From the NCBI GenBank assembly GCA_950295325.1, contig OX485804.1:67926033-67990032 (forward strand): a DNA stretch of 64,000 nt, read 5' to 3'. Shown one piece after another: positions 35,031 to 46,949 of the stretch. The notes beneath the pieces were generated by a model, which was not told the DNA's origin, searched no databases, and was given only the letters and a program-made list of their open reading frames with translations. The position numbers and the translations under genes are program-made. This stretch comes from Polytrichum commune (lineage: Eukaryota; Streptophyta; Polytrichopsida; Polytrichales; Polytrichaceae). Positions within the stretch are counted from its first letter, which is position 1; each line of letters begins with the position of its first letter.

Positions 35031-36010
35031 ACTATTTCCTCTTGAATAAGCCTCAAACTCCTGGTAATAGGTGGTTAACGTGGTATTTAATTGAGCTATT
35101 TCCACCATGGATCTATAGGTTTTCTCATCCCTACTTACCTTTGCTTTTCTTTCTTTCTAGGTTCCTTAAATGCAATAGTTGCCTCACCCATACCCTTAAC
35201 CACTCTACAATCCACATCTATTGAAAAACTCTCCAATATTTGAATATCATCATAATTCAGTGATTGGACATATTAAGGTTCACATTCATATGTCATAAGT
35301 CTCTCAAATGGTATAGGGCTCAAACCATGCCATTCCTCGCTTTGAAAGGGCCTTCCTACATCACATTGTTGCACCACATGTACTCCATTCAATACATCAA
35401 CATACTTGCAAGAAGAACTCGTTTGGGTGAAGTTATAAGCCCAAGAGGAGGTTTGTAGTAAGCAAGTGTCAATAAAGGGTCAATGAATAGCGTAGGTATT
35501 CCTCTCTTTACATTACCTTAACCCCTAAAACAACTCCCTCGTTAGCAAGGCAAATGGAGCAAGCAATATATGAAGGGACATAATTTCTTTGAGGATTATG
35601 TTACGTATAATGACCGAAGAGGTCCAAATTGTCATATTATTAAGAATGCGACTTGTTGATCATATGACAGTGTTCTCGTTTTGCAAACACGTCATATTAA
35701 AGAGGCAGGACCGTAGCATAGCACAAAAACATTCCTAAGCTTCCAAAGTTGCACAGAATAAAGTTCTTCAAATTTCAGGACAATAGCAAAGATAGGTAAG
35801 ACTGTCAAACAGAAAATGTACCCAAATTCCAATACGTAGACCTTAAGTTCAGGGCGACGATACTTGTTAGTAAAGGACACGAAGATACCCTTCTGACAAC
35901 CGCCTCTCCCTTAATTAATGCACTCCCCGCCGCACTTAGCTGGTCATGACCCACGACGAACCGGGCCCACCACAACGAGCACATGGGACCCACATTCTCC
36001 GTTCAAAAAA

Positions 36011-36021
36011 CCCAACGGCCT
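36011..36021 (+). promoter_or_regulatory. MSA-like element (G2/M MYB3R site) upstream of kinesin-12
   Basis: CCCAACGGCCT matches the mitosis-specific activator consensus YCYAACGGYYA at 10 of 11 positions, including the AACGG core. It lies in a GC-richer stretch (35900-36100) that looks like the promoter, ahead of the reiterated leader. Confidence 0.55.
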
Positions 36022-36149
36022 TTACCTTCAGACTGACACTCCTCCTGTCCTTCTCTTCCTTCGATCAGTCGCTAGGTTAGCTTACACGCTCATTTCTTGG
36101 CATTTTTCTGCATTTCGATACGATTCTTCGGAGCTGACCATCGAGTGGG

Positions 36150-37720
36150 AAAGGTAGGGTGCATTCTAGAGCTCGTATTTCTATTTTTTTAGTAGGGACG
36201 AGGTGGTTTGGAGACGAAGAAATTCAGGCTTGTGTGTGTGTGTGAGAGAGAGGAGAGATTGAGATTGAGGTCTGGACTTCTCTCTAAGTTTAGCGCGTGG
36301 CATTCGGAGCTCTGGAGTGCGAAGGTAAGCTCCCTAAGCTTAGGTGTGCATTCTACTTAGAGCTCGGGGTTTTTGTCGGCATTTTTCTGCATTTCTGCAC
36401 GATCCTTTAGGAGCTGGCCATCGACCAAGGTTGCATTCTAGAGCGCAGAGTTCATATTTTCCATAGGACGAGGTGGACGAAGAAATTCGGGTTTGTGTGA
36501 GAGAGTTGAGAGATGAGAGACTGAGGTCTGGACTTCTCTTCTCTCTGATAGCGCCGCATTAGGAGCTCTGGAGTGAGAAATGTAATATGTCCCTATAGAG
36601 GTGTGCATTCTAGAGCTCGGGGTTTTGTAGGCGAAAAACCTCAGGTTTTTGTGAGAGAGGTAGAGAGTTGAGGGGTGAGAGGTTGAGGTCCTGAATTCTC
36701 TTCTCTCTAAGTTTAGTGCATGGCATTAGGAGCTCTGCGTTGTGAAGGTAAGTCCTTAGGTGTGCATTCTAGAGCTCGGATTTTTGTTTATTAGGACAAG
36801 GGGGGAGGGCGGACGGAAAAAAATTAAGCACAAAGCTTACCTTCATCTGTGTGCGAAGGTAATAAGTGCCTAGGTTTGCATTCCAGAGTTTTGTTTTTAG
36901 GTATTAGTTATTTTTCTTCTTAATTATTAATTCCCTTGTCGTAGGACGAGGGGGATAGGAGATGAAGAACTTTATGTTTGAGATGGGACCTGGTAGGTTA
37001 GAGGACGTCCTTGGGAGCTCAGGACTATGAAGGCGAGTTCCTAAGTTTATAATTTAGAGTGTGGTGAGTAGTTCTGATAATCCAGAGGGCGGGAGACAAC
37101 AGAAATTAGGATAAACACACAGAGGTGAGAGATTGATGATGCATTTACTGCCTTCTCTTCAAGGTTAGTGTGTAGCATCAGGAGTCTGGATCATAAAGGT
37201 ATGTAAGCAATCACCTGAGCTTGCAATTTGAGCTCGGACTTCTGTTTCGCAGTATAGTAAGGAGCACGGGAGGTCAATAAAATAAGTATTGAGCGAGAGA
37301 GAGACGCCTAACTCACCTTCTCTCCAGTATAATGAAGAGCTAGACTGGACCTTGACAGATGAAGAAATGATCGGCGCTCGGACGGGCATCATAGCTGATG
37401 AATAAGAAACTAAAATAGACATAGAGAGAGGTGAGAGATTGATGCCCTCATTGTCATCTCTCCAAGGTAAGTGTATAGCATCAGGAGTCTGGATCAGAAA
37501 CGTATGTAATTACATGAGTTTGCATTTTGAGCTCGGACTTTTGTTTCGCAGGATAAGGAGCGCGGGAGGCCAATAAGTCAAGTATTGAGCATATATATAT
37601 ATATAGAGAGAGAAAGAGATGAAATTCACGCCTTAATTCCCCTTCCCTCTAGTGCAATTAGGAGCTAGACTGGACCTTGACAGATGAAGAAGTAACCGGT
37701 GCTCGGACGTGGATCATATC
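36150..37720 (+). repeat. Reiterated 5' leader of the kinesin gene
   Basis: The phrase GTGCATTCTAGAGCTCGG recurs, with variation, at about 36161, 36344, 36432, 36603, 36761, 36876, 37219 and 37518. It alternates with AGGACGAGG-GGA-GAAGAAATT, a GAGAGAG tract, GGACTTCTCTTCTCTCT and GGCATTAGGAGCTCTGG followed by GAAGGTAAGT. The last two copies are longer and share CTAGACTGGACCTTGACAGA. Several copies contain a good splice donor and some an acceptor (TTTGTTTCGCAG), so alternative leader exons are possible. Confidence 0.75.
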
Positions 37721-37764
37721 TGGGCGTTGTGCGAGGATTGCTTGTAGTGTGAGGGGTTCTCAAA

Positions 37765-40700
37765 ATGGGAAGGGGAGCGTGGCCGCTCCTTAATGCTATA
37801 CGTTATTCTCCCAAGAGGCCAGCTCAGGAGAGCGTGGAAACGACGGCGTATATGAACGTGGGAGAGATGACGCCGACGTCGAGGAAGTTGGTGAGCGGTA
37901 CTCCAGCTGATCATTGTGGCCGCTACCCTCTGGAATCATCTGATGAGAATAGTGTGGATACTTTGACGCCGAGAGGGAAATATTCGGATGCTACTACAAC
38001 GCCTAAAGGAAAGTCGAAGAAGGGTGGGCAATGTTTGTTTCCACTCACAGAGAATATTGATCACTGTGAGGGGGGAGTCTATGGGACTCTGGATAAGCAA
38101 GCAAACGGGAAGACCAAGAAAACCCAACAATCCCCTATGAAACCGCTGTCTGTAGCCAGACCTTTACCAGATATTCGCCCGGCTGATATGGGTTCTGAAA
38201 TGGCTGCAGCTAGTCCCCGTAAATTGGTTGGTGAGGGCTCCCAATTATCAGCTGGATTTAATACAAAGGGGGGCCAGCTGATTGAGCAAAACATATACAC
38301 TCCCCGTACTTCACAGAGGAGTGAACGTGGAACTAAATTCGGCACTGAGTCCGCAGAAGCAGCCACATCATCTTCCCGTCTTAATTGTAATAGCCTCCAG
38401 CCCTCCGTGACACCTGTTAAAACCGCATCCCGAATTTTGAAGTACGGGGCTGCACCAGGTCTACCAACCCCTCGTGCCTTTGTGCCTCCTGCAAATAATG
38501 GACGTAGTGTGCCACAAGGAAGCAACGAGCAAATCTTTGAACTGGAAGAGGATCAGGACTTTTGGAATGACCATAATGTTCAGGTCAGTTGTCGAAATTT
38601 TTTCTTATCATTTCTAACCTGGACTTTACCCTGGATCCTGCATTTTCTTTTTCGAAGTATACTTTGAAAAAGATCTTTATTATTACTTCGTATTTGGGTA
38701 TTCTCGCGCATCTCGTCTAGTCTATTCTTTAGACCTGTAGTGATAATTTCGTAGATCTTCTGCTCCTCCCTCTATACCTGAGTGTATATAAGCTGAGCAT
38801 TTGTTAACATTGCTTTGTGGTACTTGTGTAGAGTAGCGAGCTCTTATGAAATATACTAACTTCATGAATGTCCTTCTGTTTTGTCCATTCTTCGTTTTGT
38901 TTTAAGTGCAGTTTGACCAAATAATGCTTGCAATATATTACTACCTACACTGTTTGAGGCTGTTGTGAGACTCTACGTTATTGCTAATGAATATAGTTTT
39001 GCTCACAGGTCCTGATTCGAACGCGACCTCTCAGCAGCATGGAAGTGGCCTCTCAGGGATTTAGTAACTGCTTGAAGCAAGAGAGTCCACATACAATCAC
39101 CTGGGTTGGACCACCAGAATCTCGCTTCACTTTTGACCATGTGGCGGGTGAAACTGTGTCACAGGTTTGCCTTCAGAGCTTATGTTGCTACTTTAGCAGC
39201 TCACAATTCGCTTCCATGTCAAACAGCAAAAGAGTACTCTCCATTCTATTGAAGCTTATGTCCACTGTTCTTGTCAGATTTTCTGGAGATAGTAGCAAAT
39301 GGTTTTTGTTTGCTTCTCTCACACCTGTGGTCATTAAATTGCAGGAAAAGTTGTTCAAGGTGGCAGGACTACCAATGGTGGAAAATTGCCTGGCAGGGTA
39401 CAACAGCTGCATGTTTGCATATGGCCAGGTTTTTCCATGCACTTGAAGCTCTTGCTTATATCGAAGATGATTTATGGGATAACTTGGGTATTTTGATGTG
39501 TTCCTATTTGGCTTGGAAGCAGTCATGTATTAAGATTACTCTGTGACAATTGCAACAGACAGGAAGTGGTAAAACACACACGATGCTTGGGGACATTGAT
39601 CACCTTAGTGACAAACCTAGTGAAAACCGAGGAATGACTCCGCGGGTGTTTGAATATCTATTCTCAAGAATTCGCATGGTATGTAGATCTTCTGTACCAG
39701 CATTTATAATAACTTTTGAAAAGCATACATTGGATTTTACACTAACAAGTATAGTGCTATTTTGGGCTTATTTAAATTTAAATTTATATCCCCTGCAAAT
39801 GAGTGTTTCCCTGTCCTTTGAAGAAACAGGAATATGCAAAACGGCCAACTTAGTCGTGGTGGGTGTTCCAAAGGTCAATAGTTCAATGCACGTTGTACTG
39901 GGTCTGCAGGAAGAAGAACAGCGAAGCCATGAGAATTTGAGATTCTTAACAAAGTGCTCCTTCCTGGAAATCTACAATGAGCAAATTACTGATTTGCTGG
40001 AGCCCTCCTCAACCAATTTGCAGGTTATGATGTTTGCCTCTCTCCTTTATGAAAGGAAGCATGCAGGTAGATCAATTAATATGATGCAGATGATGCAGAT
40101 GATCCTGTAGATTGGTTTATGTTTTGTGGCAGTTGAGATGAATTTCTTCCTTGACACTTGAAAACTATCTTGCAGATGCGAGAGGACACACGTAAGGGAG
40201 TCTATGTGGAAAATCTGACGGAGATTGAAGTGCAGAGTGTCCAAGATGTGATCCAGTTATTACTCATTGTGTGTTTCTTCACCTTATCTCTCTAATATCA
40301 GCTTCGTGGGTAATCTCGTTACAAGATGTTTCCCAAGGGTTATAGTTTCTTACTATTGCTCACTTGCATTTATAGGGCTCGTCCAACAGGAGAGTGGCAG
40401 CTACAAATATGAACAGAGAGTCAAGCCGATCGCACAGTGTGTTCACATGTACTATTCAAAGCAAGTGGGAGAGTGAGTCAATGACTAACATTCGATTTGG
40501 ACAACTGAACCTGGTTGATCTTGCAGGCTCTGAGAGGTAACTCTTGTCCAACCATCATATCCCTGATCCTGAGAATTGGTTTCAGTTCTTTCAAGCTTAT
40601 CATTGCAATTTCTCATTTAGATGTCTTCATGTGTTTGGAATAGGCAAAGATCATCAGGAGCGGAAGGCGAGCGGCTGAAAGAAGCTGCAAACATCAATAA

Positions 40701-43700
40701 GTCTCTCTCCACTCTTGGGTAAGTGTTGTTATGTTCACCACAATCTGAGAGGCAAGAACAATTTCCTGAACTTATATTCCATCCATTTTGGAAGTCATAT
40801 AGTAGAACTAAGTAATTGCATTCTCTCGCAGATTGGTAATCATGATCTTGGTGGATGTGGCAAATGGGAAGCAACGTCATGTTCCGTATCGCGACTCCAA
40901 ACTCACGTTTCTTTTGCAGGTTTGCTTTTGATACTGTGAATCTTATGTGATCCTTGTCTTTGGATAGTGAGATATCTCGTCTCAACTCCTTGTTTGGGTA
41001 CTTGAGGCCCTACCTACATTCTAATAAGATAGTTGGTAATTTATGGACATGCAGGATTCTCTTGGAGGAAACTCGAAGACTACTATCATAGCCACCGTTA
41101 GCCCCTCAAGCTGGTTTGTGCTCATGGCTGCCCTCATTTCTGATCATTATAAAGACTTTAAGCACTATGCCATGGTTCGAGTTCTGTAATTCAGCTGTGC
41201 TTATGTTGTTTTGATATTGCATCTGACAATGTTTTTTGCCTGGCAGCAATGCATTGGAGACATTGAGCACTCTGAAATTTGCCCAACGGGCAAAACTCAT
41301 CCGCAATACGGTGTGCCTCATAGTTTTTTTTGTGGATACTGCTTGTTCCTAGCACTTGGATGGCACCAACATTGACAAAGTTGATAATGAAAATCTTTGG
41401 CAAAGTCTAACTTTCAGTGTCCTGGTGAACAGGCTGTTGTGAATGAGGATGCTTCTGGGGACGTGAAAGCCTTGCGGGCTCAGATTCAACAAATGAAGGT
41501 CAGTATCAGCTTTTTACCCTTGTGGAGGATGTCTTTGCAAGATAGCATTTTCCTTGATATTTCTCGAGGGATGTGATTAACTTTGCCTCTCAGATTGTAA
41601 TTTTTGTATGTGCAACAGCAAGAGTTGGATCGCCTTCGCCGGCAGAGCATTTCCAGGATTCCATTGACACAAGATGACTTCAATCCAGTCCGAAGCTCAT
41701 TTGACTCATGGGGAGATGCCAACAAGTTTTTCGGTAGCCCACAAACATCAAATAGAAAGGTATATTGGACTACAAGCCTTCTAGGTTGTCCCTTTTCTCA
41801 CTACTGACCCAATTCGATAACTGCCTGTCAGAAAAATCCTGTTCTTTGTACAATACTCTGGCTGGTTGACATAGGATCAAGCTAAATGAATATGACATGG
41901 GTCCTACAAATTTGAATTGCAAATTTGATTGATATTTGTCAGTGGTTACAGAAACTGCTATATTTCTTTTATAAGGTTGTACATTGAAACTTATCTACTC
42001 AAGCTGGAGTTATCATGCTAGGTAAGGCAAATGGAGGCAGTAGTGGCTGGAGCTTTGAGACGCGAGCAAGCAGCTGAGGCATCCACAAAACGGCTGGCAG
42101 CTGAGATTGAGCAACTGAACCACCTGGTAAGCTCACTCCTCTTCTGGTCGTATCAGCTTCATCAGCAAAGAGTTGTTTACTGATGAAGTATTGGCAAATG
42201 ACAGGTGCATCAGAGGGAGGCTGATACACAGAGCGGCAAAATGATTTTGCGGTTCCGTGAAGACAAAATCAGAAGGCTTGAGACACTCTCCAAAGGACTA
42301 CTGTCTGTGGACTCTTATCTTGTAGAAGAGAAGAACATGTTGATGGAGGAAATCCAGCTAATACAAGAGAAAGTGGACCGTAATCCTGAACTGACAAGAT
42401 TTGCTATGGAGAATATTCGTCTCCTAGATCAGCTCCGCAGGTATGTTGGTTTTGTGCTGTGTTGTATCTTATCCTGCTCATTGCCATCTTTTAATTCTGC
42501 CACCAGTCAGAACTCGTCAGTGTCAACAAAGATGCTGTACAGCTTCAGTGGAGTATAATTTGTGTAACTAAACATTGGCAGCCTCCAAGAATTCCATGAG
42601 GGAGGAGAAAGAGAAGCTATGTTGGAGGAAATTGCCAACTTGCGGGACCAGTTACTGGAAGTACTTGAAGGAAAGATTGCTGCTGATGAAGGCCTTGTTC
42701 CGCTGACAAGCCCTCAGGTGAAGTACTGTCCAAGAACACTTTTTGGGACTTTACAGCTCTTAAAAAACATTGGCTAAAGTGGCAAGTGCCCGTGCATGGT
42801 CCTTACTCAAGTATTTGCTGGTGCGCAGAAAAAATCTCTTGCATCAGAGTTAGCTGCAGCAGGTCAGGAAAATGAGCTGCTTCGGATCGAGGTATTTTCA
42901 AATTCTCCTCACTCTGTACTTGAATTTTTGAGCCATGGATAGTTAATCATAACTTGGTTTATCAGAGGGTCCTCAAAAGATCCTAACATTGTCAAGACTT
43001 CAATGCAGGGTGACAACTATCGTGTTGAATTGGAGGAATTAAGAAGCAATCTCAGCTCTTCCCTGGAAGGCTATGCAAAGATGGGAAGGTGGGTCACTCC
43101 TTGTAAGAACGGATTGGGTTAGTAGATAGATTAGAATATTGAGTTCTTGGATTATCACCAGCAGATCTCTTTCTCATTACTTGTGGGCTGTGTGGGGCTT
43201 AGGCAAGTGGATGAACTCCAAGAAGTGATCGCACAGTTGAAGCTGGAACTGGCATCTAAAAACGATAGTCCTGACCTTCCGAATCCTGTAGAACTGGAGG
43301 ACGCCCAACAGCAGGAATTAATTGCCGACCTCAAGTTACAGTTGGCACAGGTAACAACATCCTCCTCTCAACAAACTTCTAATAACGCTCACCTAAGCCT
43401 GAACATGGGATGTGCTGGCACAAGTGTCACCAATCTTGTGTCAAAACCAAGGCCAAGAAATGACTGTTACTTTTGTACTGGTACAGAGTCTGGAGAAGTC
43501 AAAAATGCAAGAAAAAATCATTGAGGAGTTGATGCAGAAGGTCCAGCCTGAACCTGAGGTGAGAAGAGCTGACCTCTAGACATTCCTTTACATTTTCAGA
43601 ATGTTCTTGGGCAGTTTCAATGACATTATATAGGAGGCAAAGCATCTAGCATAAGTAAGAAATCAGATGTTGTAGAGTATAGTTGCAATACATTAAGATC

Positions 43701-44610
43701 AGATATAAGATTTGAATGTGAAAGCCAACAAAAGTTTTCAAATTCGATGTTTATGCATCCAGAGGATTGTTGAGAGGAAGGTTTAACTGTTACTTTTGTA
43801 CTAGTACAGAGTCAGGAGGAGTCAAAAATGCAAGAAATAATTGTGGAGGAGTTGATGCAGGAGGTCCAGCTTCAACCTGAGGTGACATAAGCTGACCCTA
43901 GACATGCATGTATATTATTTAAATGTTCTTGGGCAATTTGAATGACGTTGTGCCTTTGCTGAAGGTAGGAGGTAAAGTATCTAATACAAATGAGAAGAAA
44001 TCAGATGCCATAGAGTATAGTTGCAATACATCAAGATTGCATGTAAGATTGAGATGGCAAGGTCAAATTCGAAACATTTATTCGTAAAAAGGGTTATTGA
44101 TAGGAAAGATTAATTATTACTTTTGTACCGGTGCAGAGTCTGGAGAAGTCAATAATGCAAGAAACAACCATGGAGGAGTTGACGCAGGACGTCCAGCCTG
44201 AACCTGAGGTGACATAAGCCTCTAGACATGCCAATATATTCTAAAAATGTTCTTGGGCAGTTTGATTGACGTTGAGCCTTTGCTGAAGGTAGGAGGTAAA
44301 TTGTCTAGCTTAAATCAGAAGAAAGTAGATGCTGTATAGATGCAATGCATTAAGATTACATGTGAATACTGGAATGTTAAGGATGACGAGAGTTTTTAAA
44401 TGCAATGTTCATGCGAACAATGGGTTGTTAATATGAAGGATCAAACCTGCATAGTGGTCTGATATCACACTTTCTTCATTTTAAATTAATCCTGCTCTTT
44501 CAGTGCAGGCCACTGAAGAAGAACTTGAATCAACAAGACTGTCAACTCTTGAAATACCAAGAGATCCATGAGGCCACTGGAAAGCTATCAAACCTTGAAA
44601 TTCCTTTGTG
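37765..44610 (+). CDS. KIN12: Phragmoplast-type kinesin-12 (PAKRP1/POK-like), 3' end unresolved
   Basis: Plus-end microtubule motor of the phragmoplast, needed for cell-plate building. Exons: 37765-38583, 39009-39164, 39345-39428, 39559-39678, 39910-40023, 40176-40268, 40376-40536, 40644-40718, 40832-40919, 41055-41113, 41247-41310, 41433-41498, 41619-41759, 42022-42126, 42205-42440, 42582-42717, 42829-42891, 43009-43088, 43203-43350, 43487-43558, 43810-43881, 44137-44208, 44504-44610; all in frame, about 1040 aa. A 273-aa N-terminal extension rich in TP/SP sites precedes the motor. The motor has P-loop GQTGSGKT, switch [10 protein letters not shown] and switch [10 protein letters not shown]. 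The neck and coiled coil follow, with the kinesin-12 signature [20 protein letters not shown]. Exon 21 (44504) needs the TTTCAG acceptor to read [12 protein letters not shown]. Beyond it, coiled-coil-like pieces (45024-45113) meet stops, so the usual tail is missing or decayed. Confidence 0.92.
43480..44215 (+). repeat. Tandem triplication of a 72-bp kinesin exon
   Basis: Three 72-bp exons at 43487-43558, 43810-43881 and 44137-44208 encode 24-aa versions of [21 protein letters not shown]. Each is bounded by a ...GTACAG or GTGCAG acceptor and a GAG-GTGA donor. The flanking intron is copied too (unit 323-327 bp), including GTTCTTGGGCAGTTT and TTGCTGAAGGTAGGAGG. Confidence 0.93.
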
Positions 44611-46500
44611 GTATGACTCCTGCTATAAAGACATTCATACCAAAATTGCCTATCATTATTTAGTCTTTGAAATGATGCTAGAAAGGGCAGATCAGGGATG
44701 AATATTTAATAACCTTAAGAAATTACATTTAGTGAATGAAGTCATAAATAATAATATAGGCTTTAGAGTATAGCAACAGATATGTGCTACTTGTTTGAAC
44801 ATTATCTTTTTCTAGTCTAAAATCGTCTAATCTCCAATTTGACACTGATGTTGGCTGCAGAACAGAGCTCATCAAATGGGAGACAGTATATGTGACCTTG
44901 GAAAGTTGATGCTTGACTAATATTCCAGAACTGCCTGTTCCCTTCCTCATGGAGCACCCTTCAGTATGTAAAAAGGACCAGAAAACTTCCCTAGGCTGCG
45001 CATGATTTTTCTGAGAGTGCCAGGCAATTGAGATTCAACATTTTAGAGAAAGGGATGAAATTCTCCATCTTGAATTGGAGGCTGTTCTTGAAGAAGAGCG
45101 AAACAGCAAGTAGATGAAAGGCTTGGCCATTGAAAGTAGTCTAGTGAAAGCCCGCTGGAACCTGTGAAGCAACAGCTGGGGCGGATCTTGTGACATTTGG
45201 TGGTACTCCATCTGATTTAGATCTGTTGGAGACGATTTGGAGGAGAAGTCATCAGAGCTGCTGCAAGGTGCTCGAGCTCTCTTATAAAGTGATCTTTGAA
45301 GAGGTAAGAGAAACATGTTTCATACTCTCTACAATGCAATTACATTTCCTGAAAGAGTAATTATCTCCTCTGAACGACCAATACACAAGAAAAGGCACCG
45401 GTGGAGAGCCAAGATTGCCAAGTGTTCTCTCAAACACTGCACTCCAAACCACCTTATTCATTTTAAAGAAGTGGATGACTAGCAAGTGGCAGATTATGAT
45501 GCTGTTGATGGGCTACGGGAGTAAATAGCAGTATTGAACATTGCCATTGTTAGGCCACATAACATTCTACTGTCTACTCTCTTCATGTACACATATCAGG
45601 CTAATTTGTTGGACAATCAAGTAGTACAGTTACCAGACACAATCTAGCTGAGTGTCAAATTCAGGTTCTTCATTTTTCTTCATGAAATTGAGTGGTGTAT
45701 GTTGTGGATGTCTTTAATGATGAGTCAATAATGTGCTGCTAGTTCTAGACAGAGAAAGTTGCGTACATAGTAAACATAGAACCTCCTATTGACAGTTGTG
45801 ACATCCAGAGCTCAATCACGAAATGAAGTTCCATGGATACAAAGCATGGGTATTCTGTATTGAAGTAAATATTTCATGGACCTTGTATGTGTAAATTTGT
45901 TTGTGAACATTGTTCAATATCACTACAAAGGATTGGAAAGCTGAGCTTTGGAGCACAGGAGGTAAGTGACTTCTACTATTATCAATATGGAGTAATCAAT
46001 GCAGAAGATGATCATTTTTACTGAACAGAAGAGCAAACGTAGAATAGAGAATTGTCTAGAAACGGAAATGATTCTCTATCTCTAGAAATTGCCACTTGTT
46101 TGCAGGTACATCATAACAAACAACGAATCACATATATGTGCATCTGAAGCCCAATTGAACAGCTATCCTTCAAGTAGGTATGGCAGGTGGTTCAAAGGGG
46201 TCGTACATTTTCAAACCAATTTTTGCTGATGATTCATCATAGATTTGCTATTGCAACACAAGTTCCGCTTTGTAAATCTAATTGGTGGGAGTTGGAGAAC
46301 ATGAAAAATGAACTGAATAGCACCTTTATATCTTATCAGGCACAGCTGATGAGGAGTAGCATCAGCATTGCTGCTGATGCGATCCATTTGCACATAATTT
46401 GGGTTTCCTGAATCCACCTTTTCATAAGAGGTTGTGACTTGCCACAACTTGCAAAATTCGCTCGGCATTAGCCAAATCTTTGGTCAGGCTTTGCAAATAT
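44611..46500 (+). other. Decayed 3' part of the kinesin and following spacer
   Basis: A likely exon relic at 45024-45113 (AIEIQHFRERDEILHLELEA, then stop) is preceded by CCAG and has a strongly heptad-like frame, but the upstream phase does not fit. GDDLEEKSSELLQGARALL at about 45230 and VADYDAVDGLRE at about 45490 look like further pieces. Either the gene has degenerated here or the assembly holds indels. Confidence 0.5.
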
Positions 46501-46504
46501 TGAT

Positions 46505-46760
46505 TTTTGGTGGGTATCTCAAAGGTGAGAGAACCTTTTTATATCCAAGTTATTATTACTATGGCGATACCATCCTAAACCATGTGGATACTAGGGTAGG
46601 GTGATTCTACCTACATGAGTATGAAGGTTCTTGTATGGTATATGGACCCGAATGGTATTAAAACAAAATTACTATCAAAAATTCATACCCTACTTGTATT
46701 AAAAAACCTGTGAAATCCTCATTATACATTCCTGAATGGTATAAAAAGCCGAATAGAAGA
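46505..46760 (+). repeat. Dispersed repeat, copy 2
   Basis: Homologous to 21860-22100: GGTGAGAGAACCTTTTTATAT, ACCATGTGGATACTAGG, GAAGGTTCTTGT and GAAATCCTCATTATACATTC in the same order, followed by GAATGGTATAAA. Confidence 0.65.
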
Positions 46761-46949
46761 AGTATTACACAAAAGGCCATAGAAGAATAGGAATATTAAC
46801 TTCACCCCTCTTCTATCATGATTTTGTATCATTGAACAATTGAGCTTTGGAATCCTCGATACACACTTTGGGAATTCCCAGAACCATCCTGGTAAGCTGA
46901 CGAGGCTGAGGAGGAGTAGCAACATCACTGTTTGCACATAATTCATCAG

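Noticed and set aside
38079-38525. A 148-codon minus-strand frame
   Set aside because: Shadow of kinesin exon 1, which continues in frame into the motor domain.
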